From Ignavibacteriaceae bacterium (GTDB lineage: Bacteria > Bacteroidota > Ignavibacteria > Ignavibacteriales > Ignavibacteriaceae): a stretch of 5,250 nt of DNA. The notes under the pieces are model-generated. The model did not search any database. It was not told the DNA's origin and was given only the letters and a program-made list of their open reading frames with translations. The stretch covers positions 1 through 5,250 of the forward strand of contig JACAFA010000024.1 in assembly GCA_013388525.1 (NCBI GenBank), read 5' to 3'. Shown here piece by piece: positions 1 through 5,250 of the stretch (positions are counted from its first letter, which is position 1; the number at the start of each line of letters is the position of its first letter). A program made the position numbers and the translations under genes.

Positions 1-1327
1 GAATCGGTGCAGAAGGTAATTGTAACGGCTTACCAAAATATCTGGCGAGAGCTAAATCTAAATCAGAGGTGGTTGCAAATCCTGCTACAACAATTTTTCC
101 ATCCGGTTGTACATCCATTGCATAACCAAAATCAATCCCCGCAGCAAAATCTGTATAAACTATTCCATTAGTGCCAAAAGAATTATCAAGACTGCCGTTC
201 ATATTATATTTAGCAAGTGTAAAATCTTCATTGGCTCCGTTCTTAGCATATCCGACGGCAACTATTCCAAAATCATGGATATAAGATACGGCATAGCAGT
301 TTGCGCTTGCTGTTCCAATTGGAGTAATAACTTTTCCATCAGTATCAAATGTATTGTCCAGTGTTCCGTTTGGATTGTATCGGGCAAGAGAAAAATTATT
401 AACGGATCCAACTTTAGTATAACCTGCAAGAATTAATTTGCCATCGTTTTGTACAGCAAGAGAATGTGCAAAATCATCCCCCGTTCCTATTGGTGTTGAA
501 ACAATGCCGCTAAAACCAAAACCGTTATCTAAAACGCCGCTGCTGTTATACTTTGCAATTGCATAATCAGGATTACCATTTATAGAAACTGATCCAACCG
601 CTATAATGCTGTTATCCCCAAGTAATTTTATATTTCGTATAGTTGAACCGAAAGTGCCAAAGTCAGTTACAACAATACCAGAACTACCAAAAGCGTTATC
701 AAACGAACCGTCAGTATTTAATCTGATCAGAGTAAAATCTAAACCATTATCCAGATCATCATCAGAATTTCCGGCAGCAACAATTTTTCCATCGGGTTGA
801 ACTAAGATTGAATAAATATACTCTGGTCTTGAACTAAAATTTTTAATAACAATACCACCTGTTCCAAAGCTGTTATCTAATACTCCTGAACTCTCATATC
901 TCAATATCACCCAATCAAAATTAACATTTGGTAACTGTGATGCACCGCCCACAACAATTTTTCCATCTTGCTGAATTGCAACGGCATAGGCTTTATCATA
1001 AACATCAACTCCTACCGGTGTTACTACAATACCACCCGTTCCAAAAGTATTATCAAGTGTTCCGTCTGCATTGTAGCGTACTACCGCTATATCATCATTG
1101 GAACCTACACGTGTATATCCGGCACCAACAATCTTTCCATCCGGCTGCAAAGCAATTGCCTGAATAACATCGCTTCCGGTTCCAAGTGAAGTGATAACTT
1201 TGCCGCCTGTTCCAAAAGTATTATCAAGTGTTCCTGGTGTTTGCGCTTTGATACTTAATGAGAATATTGATAAAGCTATTGCCAGAATTGTTAATTCTTT
1301 AATAGATGATTTTGAATTGAAATTCAT
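1..1327 (-). CDS. Secreted delta-60-repeat (seven-bladed beta-propeller) protein, C-terminus cut by window edge
   Basis: Reading the minus strand from the ATG at 1327-1325 gives 442 codons without a stop to the window edge. The start is supported by TAAGGAG four bases upstream and by a signal peptide right after it: a lysine-containing N-terminus, a hydrophobic stretch at about residues 12-26, and probable cleavage near KA|QT at 28/29. The mature part is seven tandem units beginning LDNxFG at residues 34, 91, 150, 209, 266, 323 and 380. Each unit runs LDNxFGTxGxV, then QPDGKIVxAG, then a DxxLxRYNxDG closing strand, with a period of 57-59 residues. This matches the delta-60 repeat family (DUF5122-type beta-propeller). 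After residue 431 the pattern stops (FGKPLQLPSAPI), so the propeller looks complete and another domain should follow. The family has no established enzymatic role; a cell-surface or secreted scaffold is the usual inference. In this phylum the missing end often carries a Fn3-like and a type IX secretion sorting domain, but that lies outside the window. Confidence 0.9.
   Translation of the reverse strand, partial: MNFNSKSSIKELTILAIALSIFSLSIKAQTPGTLDNTFGTGGKVITSLGTGSDVIQAIALQPDGKIVGAGYTRVGSNDDIAVVRYNADGTLDNTFGTGGIVVTPVGVDVYDKAYAVAIQQDGKIVVGGASQLPNVNFDWVILRYESSGVLDNSFGTGGIVIKNFSSRPEYIYSILVQPDGKIVAAGNSDDDLDNGLDFTLIRLNTDGSFDNAFGSSGIVVTDFGTFGSTIRNIKLLGDNSIIAVGSVSINGNPDYAIAKYNSSGVLDNGFGFSGIVSTPIGTGDDFAHSLAVQNDGKLILAGYTKVGSVNNFSLARYNPNGTLDNTFDTDGKVITPIGTASANCYAVSYIHDFGIVAVGYAKNGANEDFTLAKYNMNGSLDNSFGTNGIVYTDFAAGIDFGYAMDVQPDGKIVVAGFATTSDLDLALARYFGKPLQLPSAPI
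1038..1234 (-). repeat. Near-identical DNA repeat at the start of propeller blades 1 and 2
   Basis: The 26 bases at 1038-1063 and at 1209-1234 are identical, and the copies lie 171 bases apart, exactly 57 codons. They encode the LDNTFGT motif that opens blades 1 and 2. Other blades have the same motif with silent and missense differences, for example around 165-190. Identity at DNA level here suggests recent duplication or gene conversion between the first two blades. Confidence 0.8.
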
Positions 1328-1421
1328 GTTGCTCCTTATACTTTTTCAGAGTGTATGGGCTGACTTATTAATATTTGATTTAAGCATTGCTTTAAATAAT
1401 AACTTAAACTTCTCATTACAT

Positions 1422-1452
1422 TTAAGTACCTTAAGATTTAATAAGTACTATC
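1422..1452 (-). promoter_or_regulatory. Two-box regulatory element, copy A (upstream of propeller gene)
   Basis: On the plus strand this is TTAAGTACC at 1422-1430 and AAGTACTATC at 1443-1452. Read in the direction of transcription it is a direct repeat GTACTT-N13-GTACTT, a 19-base period, inside ATAGTACTT...GGTACTTAA. The proximal edge lies 94 bases before the propeller start codon. An identical pair of boxes with identical spacing occurs upstream of the M16 gene at 5150-5180, while the 12 bases between the boxes are not conserved. That is the pattern of a protein-binding site (direct-repeat operator) or of two promoter elements. The bound regulator is unknown. Confidence 0.6.
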
Positions 1453-1495
1453 CTGATGAAAATATTAATGTTTTAGAGACTTCTGAAAAATTCAA

Positions 1496-1565
1496 TCTGT
1501 CATTCCTGTGCAAACAGGAATCTATTGATTTTTAAGCAGATTCCCGCTTTCGCGAGAATGACAGA
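1496..1565. repeat. REPIN-like inverted pair of hairpin repeats
   Basis: Two 28-base units, 1496-1523 and 1538-1565, face each other around a 14-base spacer. The outer 10 bases are perfectly inverted (TCTGTCATTC and GAATGACAGA). Each unit is itself a hairpin: 1502-1509 pairs with 1514-1521 (8 bp, GCAA loop), and 1540-1547 pairs with 1552-1559 (read on the minus strand: 8 bp with one U-G pair, GAAA loop). The units match at 22 of 28 positions. The ATTCCCGC...GCGGGAAT-like core resembles palindromes dispersed in many bacterial genomes. The arrangement fits a REP pair (REPIN) or a small non-autonomous element. No transposase gene is in the window. It lacks a following T-run on the minus strand, so it is not a classic terminator. 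Confidence 0.75.
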
Positions 1566-1625
1566 CAGTAAGAAATCTATTTTTCAGAAGGCTCGTTTTA
1601 TTTAATTTCTGATTTTAGCGCAGAA

Positions 1626-2174
1626 TCAACGATTTTTAAAGGCGTTACGGAGTGTTTGTAAAGTTTTACTAATTTGGTTTTTTACGGTTTGAATTGATAG
1701 TCCCAACTTGTCAGCTATTTCTTTGTTGGAAAGATTTTCATTTCTGCTTAAATGAAAAATCTTTTTTCTCTGTTCGGGAAGTTTTGAAATAACATCCTCA
1801 ACTTTTGAATTAAATTCAAGAAACTCTATTTCCTTACTAACGTCAGATTCCTGAAAGGACTCATTCATTTTTTCAAGTAGTTGTCTTTTGTATTTACTGT
1901 TACGGATATGATTGAATATGCTGTACTTAACTGCCTGAAAAAGATATGAAGCGGGATTTGTAACCTCAATCTCATGCCTGCGAATCCAGATGTTAACAAA
2001 TATTTCCTGAACCACATCTTCACACAAATCTTTATCCTTCAAAACATTATACGCATACATATACAACCTGGACCAATACCGATCATAAAGTACCTTGTAT
2101 GCAACTTTATCATCATTACGGATGGAATTGAATAGTCCTGAATCTGTTAAGTCAATTAACTTTCTCTGTTCCAT
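1626..2174 (-). CDS. ECF-type RNA polymerase sigma factor (Bacteroidetes RpoE-like family)
   Basis: This 182-residue protein has the size and two-domain layout of an extracytoplasmic-function sigma factor, which directs RNA polymerase to a specific promoter set. Region 2 covers about residues 24-92, with LYDRYWSRLYMYAYNVLKD and the core-binding segment CEDVVQEIFVNIW at 51-63. A short linker at about 95-120 leads to region 4 at about 122-178, with the LPEQRKKIF segment and the helix-turn-helix LSNKEIADKLGLSIQTVKNQ (148-167) that would contact the -35 element. The sequence style matches the Bacteroidetes sigma-70 family 1. Members of that family commonly sit beside a FecR-type anti-sigma gene and a SusC/TonB receptor; neither follows here. 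The start at 2174 has no obvious Shine-Dalgarno sequence, but the protein begins at the usual distance before region 2. The gene begins about 33 bases after the terminator of the M16 gene, so it needs its own nearby promoter or read-through. Confidence 0.93.
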   Translation of the reverse strand: MEQRKLIDLTDSGLFNSIRNDDKVAYKVLYDRYWSRLYMYAYNVLKDKDLCEDVVQEIFVNIWIRRHEIEVTNPASYLFQAVKYSIFNHIRNSKYKRQLLEKMNESFQESDVSKEIEFLEFNSKVEDVISKLPEQRKKIFHLSRNENLSNKEIADKLGLSIQTVKNQISKTLQTLRNAFKNR

Positions 2175-2207
2175 AATTACAGTATAACTAAAATTACTTT
2201 AAAACAA

Positions 2208-2235
2208 AAAGGCTGTCACTACCCTGACAGCCTTT
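2208..2235 (-). terminator. Intrinsic terminator of the M16 peptidase gene
   Basis: A perfect 11-bp inverted repeat (AAAGGCTGTCA at 2208-2218, TGACAGCCTTT at 2225-2235) has a 6-base loop. In the minus-strand direction the stem is followed by TTTTTGTTTT, and it starts 22 bases after the M16 stop codon. The plus-strand reading lacks an equally good T-run and faces no convergent gene, so the minus-strand role is clear. It also marks the boundary before the sigma-factor gene. Confidence 0.9.
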
Positions 2236-2257
2236 AAATTGTCTGACAACTAAAATT

Positions 2258-5098
2258 TTATTTGTCTAATACATTTCCATCCTTATCCAGTAAAATCATT
2301 TTCCCGATTCCAAGTTCTTTTAATTTATCGTATTGTGTTGCCTTATCACCAACGATTAAATAAATCATTTTATCCGGGTCAATATATTTTTGTGCAAGCA
2401 TTTTATGTTCATCCAGAGTCATTTCAGAAATTTGCTCTTCCTGATTTTTAATGTAGTCATAAGGTAAATTGTACCAGATAATCTGAGCCAGCATTCCTCT
2501 TAGTGCAGCAAGAGTTTCAAAATGCAAAGCGTCAGCCTTTATCAGAGCGTCTTTAGTAAAATTCAAATCCTCTGCGGAAATTCCATTTCTGTATTTTGTC
2601 ATTTCATCTTTAAAAATCTGAACAGACTCATAAGTTGCATTTGACTGAACTCCAGCAGTAGCTAAAAAATATCCGGAATATTCACTACCTGTAAAACTTG
2701 TTCTTGCACCGTATGTATAACCTTTTTCTTCTCTTAAAATTAAATTCACAATTCCATTAAAACTTCCGCCAAGTTTATAGTTCATTACTGTAGCTTTAAA
2801 GAATTCAGGATCAGTATAACGTAAAGAAAGATTTCCAATTCTTATTTCTGACTGTTTAGCACCGGGAAAATCTACAAAATAAAGTGATGGCATAATCAGG
2901 TTTCCTGATGATTCGGGCGCAGGAATATTCACGTCAATTTTACTCCAGTTTTTACTTAATTCATTAAAGGCTTTCATAGCATCGCTTTCACTTATACTTC
3001 CGACGATAGCAATGGAGGCATTTTGCGCAGCAAAACCTTTCCGATAATAATTTTTCAAATCCTCAATTGTGATTGATGAGACTGATTCCTCAGTTCCGAT
3101 TATATTTTTTGACAGAATGTTCTCATCACCATAAATTAATTTTGTAAAGACTGTTGTAGCAATGTTGCTGGGAGAAGTTTTACTTCTTTTGATTGATTCA
3201 ATAATTTCCTGTTTCAATCTTGCGAACTCTTTTTCATCCCATCGTGGTTCAAATAATATTTCTTTAGCTAGTTTTACAGTTTCTGTAAATCTTGATGACA
3301 GACAATTAACACGAATTATTGTTGCTTCATTATTAACTCCAACACTAATATTTGAACCGAGATCTTCGATAGCCTGTTCTAATTCAAGCGGAGTTTTATT
3401 TTTTGTGCCCTGCATCAGCATTCTGCTTACAAGATTTGCTGAGCCTACTTTGTTAATATCGTCAAGAAGAAGTCCACCTTTAATCGTTATTTGAAAATCA
3501 ACCAGAGGTAATTCATTATGCTCAATTCCAAGCACTTTAATTCCATTATCTGATTCATTGTCCCATATATCTTGTTCCTTAAGTGATGGATCGGGTGCAT
3601 TAACAGGCTGCTTTGAGCGATCAAATTTTGACTCAATATTTTCAACCTTAACCAAATTTTCAGGTTGATTACTGATTGCGTTTTTTTCTTCTTCAGTAAA
3701 TGTTTTGATATTATCAGCAGGGATATTAAATATTTGTGAGTTGCCTGCAGCAAGTTCAAGTTTTCCTTTGGGAACAATACTCAACAGCACATACTTCTTA
3801 TCTTTTATGTACTGATTGTAAACGCGCCAGACATCTTCTGAAGTTACTGCAAGACTATTATTCAAGTCTGTGTTAAGATAATCCGGAGATCCGGCAAATA
3901 CATTGTAGCTGGCAAGTTGTCTTGTTTTACCAAGAACGCTTGATATCCCATTATAAAAATTTGTTTCAATACCTGCTTTAGTTCTATCTAAATCTTTTTC
4001 GGTAAAACCTTCAGTCTCAAATTTTACAAATGCTTCTTTAACAGCATCCTCAACGTCAGTTAAATTTTTATTCGGGAATGCACGGATACGAATTCTGAAA
4101 TCACCGGCTATTTCAGTACTGTTATTATAAGCTGATACTGATGGTGCGAGCTTTTTATCTTCGACAATAACTTTATAAAGCGGAGATTTCTTACCCTTTC
4201 CGATCAAATCTGCGAATATTTCAAGAGCGTAACTATCTTTTGTAAATTGTTCAACCGTTGGAAATAACATAATTAGTTCAGGTGATTGGGCAAAATTATC
4301 TTCATAAGATGCGCGCTTAAAATCTTCAAGTTTCACAAGCTGAGGTTTTAATGGTTCAACCGGATCAGAAGGTTTTATTTCACCAAAATACTTTTCAATC
4401 CACGCTTTGGTTTGATCAACATCAAAATCCCCCGCAACTACCAGAGTAGCATTGTTTGGTCCGTACCACTTTGTATAAAAATCATGAACATCTTTAAGAG
4501 TAGCATTTTGTAAATCCTCAAGTGAGCCAATAGTTGTCCAGTTATATGGATGACCTTCCGGATAAAGTAATTTCCCAATAAGATAACTTGTCTGTCCATA
4601 AGGTTGGTTATCGTAATTTTGCTTTTTTTCATTTTGAACAACATCCTGCTGATTTTGAAAAGCATCATAAGTAAGAGTTGGCAGCATAAATCCCATTCTG
4701 TCAGCCTCTAACCACAAAGCTAACTCCAATGCGTTATTTGGGACAATTTCATAATAAATAGTTCCATCCTGCCAGGTTCCTCCGTTTAAAGTTCCACCGT
4801 TTCCTTGTATAAGTTTAAAGAACTGATCTTGAGGAACATTCTGTGACTGTTGAAACATAATATGTTCAAAGAGATGTGCAAATCCTGTTTTGCCGGGTGT
4901 TTCCCTGTTAGATCCAACATGGAATTGTAAAGCAACGGCAGCTATCGGATCAGAATTATCCTGATGTAAAATTACCTGCAAACCATTGTCTAAGGTGTAC
5001 TTATCGTAATCAAGTTTAAACTCTGTTTGTGAAAGTAATAATGGTGTAAAAAATAAAAACACAATGAAGTAGAATTTTTCAAATTGATTAAAAATCAT
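2258..5098 (-). CDS. Exported M16 family (pitrilysin/insulinase-like) zinc metallopeptidase, two-unit form
   Basis: The 946-residue protein has the usual length for a single-chain M16 peptidase built of two M16 plus M16_C units, which closes like a clamshell around unfolded peptides and cleaves them. A signal peptide is visible (hydrophobic residues 9-23, cleavage near SQ|T at 24/25, no lipobox cysteine), so it should act in the periplasm or outside. The first unit (about 36-385) carries the inverted zinc motif H75-LF-E78-H79 and the downstream ligand E157 in VVQNEKK, 78 residues later as expected. The second unit (about 517-860) has lost the zinc motif (SANLVSRMLMQGT at 553-565) but keeps R789 and Y796 of the REEKGYTYGA segment, which in this family helps bind substrate. 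A linker with NAPDPSL lies at 500-506. The start is supported by CGGAGT with GGAG seven bases before the ATG. It is transcribed alone and ends at a strong terminator. The natural substrate cannot be told from sequence. Confidence 0.95.
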   Translation of the reverse strand: MIFNQFEKFYFIVFLFFTPLLLSQTEFKLDYDKYTLDNGLQVILHQDNSDPIAAVALQFHVGSNRETPGKTGFAHLFEHIMFQQSQNVPQDQFFKLIQGNGGTLNGGTWQDGTIYYEIVPNNALELALWLEADRMGFMLPTLTYDAFQNQQDVVQNEKKQNYDNQPYGQTSYLIGKLLYPEGHPYNWTTIGSLEDLQNATLKDVHDFYTKWYGPNNATLVVAGDFDVDQTKAWIEKYFGEIKPSDPVEPLKPQLVKLEDFKRASYEDNFAQSPELIMLFPTVEQFTKDSYALEIFADLIGKGKKSPLYKVIVEDKKLAPSVSAYNNSTEIAGDFRIRIRAFPNKNLTDVEDAVKEAFVKFETEGFTEKDLDRTKAGIETNFYNGISSVLGKTRQLASYNVFAGSPDYLNTDLNNSLAVTSEDVWRVYNQYIKDKKYVLLSIVPKGKLELAAGNSQIFNIPADNIKTFTEEEKNAISNQPENLVKVENIESKFDRSKQPVNAPDPSLKEQDIWDNESDNGIKVLGIEHNELPLVDFQITIKGGLLLDDINKVGSANLVSRMLMQGTKNKTPLELEQAIEDLGSNISVGVNNEATIIRVNCLSSRFTETVKLAKEILFEPRWDEKEFARLKQEIIESIKRSKTSPSNIATTVFTKLIYGDENILSKNIIGTEESVSSITIEDLKNYYRKGFAAQNASIAIVGSISESDAMKAFNELSKNWSKIDVNIPAPESSGNLIMPSLYFVDFPGAKQSEIRIGNLSLRYTDPEFFKATVMNYKLGGSFNGIVNLILREEKGYTYGARTSFTGSEYSGYFLATAGVQSNATYESVQIFKDEMTKYRNGISAEDLNFTKDALIKADALHFETLAALRGMLAQIIWYNLPYDYIKNQEEQISEMTLDEHKMLAQKYIDPDKMIYLIVGDKATQYDKLKELGIGKMILLDKDGNVLDK

Positions 5099-5149
5099 TT
5101 TAACACTCCGGTAGTAGATTTTATAAAAATAAATAGCTGGATTCTCAGG

Positions 5150-5180
5150 TTAAGTACCCTCTAATCGAAAAAGTACTATC
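5150..5180 (-). promoter_or_regulatory. Two-box regulatory element, copy B (upstream of M16 gene)
   Basis: TTAAGTACC at 5150-5158 and AAGTACTATC at 5171-5180 (plus strand) repeat exactly the boxes found at 1422-1430 and 1443-1452, with the same 21-base offset between box starts. On the transcribed strand it reads GTACTT-N13-GTACTT. The conserved flank extends to ATCAG just upstream, with one base inserted in the other copy. The proximal edge is 51 bases before the M16 start codon, against 94 for the propeller gene. Confidence 0.6.
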
Positions 5181-5233
5181 TGATTAATTTTTGATACAGA
5201 ACAAATTACATAAATTATCAGGTAATATTTTAA

Positions 5234-5250
5234 GGAATTAGCAGAATTCC
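5234..5250. repeat. Short inverted repeat at window edge
   Basis: GGAATT at 5234-5239 and AATTCC at 5245-5250 are perfectly inverted around AGCAG. The right arm ends exactly at the window edge, so the full extent cannot be judged. Neither strand shows a following T-run inside the window. Confidence 0.35.

Larger units (their letters stand above)
1328..1625. other. Intergenic region between sigma factor and propeller gene
   Basis: This stretch of 298 bases has no convincing gene. In the minus-strand direction it contains about 60 bases after the sigma-factor stop with no clear intrinsic terminator, then the inverted hairpin pair at 1496-1565, then the two-box element at 1422-1452, then about 95 bases of AT-rich leader ending in the TAAGGAG ribosome-binding site at roughly 1331-1338. 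I see no perfect Bacteroidetes -7 element (TAnnTTTG) in the leader. The closest stretches are AT-rich TATTATTT-like sequences about 20 bases past the two-box motif. Confidence 0.75.
5099..5250 (-). promoter_or_regulatory. Upstream region of the M16 gene
   Basis: These 152 bases hold no coding sequence I can support. In the direction of transcription they contain the two-box element at 5180-5150, then an AT-rich stretch with TATTTTTA at 5131-5124, which matches the Bacteroidetes -7 consensus TAnnTTTG at all but the final base. The GGAG ribosome-binding site follows, just before the ATG at 5098. If TATTTTTA is the -7 box, the leader would be only about 20 bases and the two-box element would lie at roughly -27 to -57, the usual place for an activator. 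The -7 assignment is tentative. Confidence 0.5.

Noticed and set aside
107..1189. Open reading frames on the plus strand at 107-436, 606-800, 928-1167 and 968-1189
   Set aside because: They run antisense to the propeller gene and have low-complexity products. Their recurring ICI/CIV-like stretches mirror the repeat units on the other strand, and none has a convincing start context.
1191..1535. Plus-strand reading frame of 114 codons
   Set aside because: It begins inside the antisense of the signal-peptide-coding region and runs through the intergenic promoter region. Its stop lies in the spacer of the hairpin pair, and it has no family resemblance or ribosome-binding site.
1496..1565. CRISPR-like repeat/spacer or intrinsic terminator
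   Set aside because: There are only two units and they are inverted rather than direct, so this is not a CRISPR array. Neither hairpin is followed by a T-run on the minus strand, so it is not a classic terminator for the sigma gene.
2086..2096. A further AAGTACC-like sequence inside the sigma-factor gene
   Set aside because: It is a single box within coding sequence, with no partner box 19 bases away, so it is not counted as a third copy of the two-box element.
2175..2257. Riboswitch or attenuator upstream of the sigma factor
   Set aside because: The only strong structure is the hairpin at 2208-2235. Its U-rich tail and position 22 bases after the M16 stop are fully explained by termination of the peptidase transcript.
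3162..4668. Reading frames at 3162-3494 (plus), 3487-3777 (minus) and 4438-4668 (minus)
   Set aside because: All lie wholly inside the M16 peptidase gene in other frames. The peptidase frame has clear family motifs from end to end.

Overview
The window is AT-rich and suggests the Bacteroidota/Ignavibacteriota (FCB) side of the bacterial tree. Three things point there: a Bacteroidetes-type ECF sigma factor, a secreted delta-60-repeat protein, and a long secreted two-unit M16 peptidase with a weakly conserved ribosome-binding context. The phylum is an inference from gene style; no marker gene is present.

All three genes lie on the minus strand. Reading in the direction of transcription (right to left): 5250-5099 is a leader/promoter region carrying a two-box motif. 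5098-2258 is a complete exported M16 zinc peptidase of 946 residues. A strong intrinsic terminator at 2208-2235 separates it from a complete 182-residue ECF sigma factor (2174-1626). A 298-bp intergenic region follows, holding a REPIN-like pair of inverted hairpins and a second copy of the two-box motif. From 1327 to the window edge runs the start of a secreted beta-propeller protein with seven delta-60 repeats, whose C-terminus is cut off.

The terminator and the long spacers suggest three separate transcription units. The link between them is the two-box element GTACTT-N13-GTACTT (minus-strand reading). It stands upstream of both genes for exported proteins, with identical box sequence and spacing, and is absent upstream of the sigma gene between them. 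This looks like a shared operator or promoter of an uncharacterised regulon; whether the neighbouring sigma factor reads it is untested. The second unusual item is the hairpin pair at 1496-1565, whose two copies differ by compensatory base-pair changes. The rest of the window is ordinary coding sequence.
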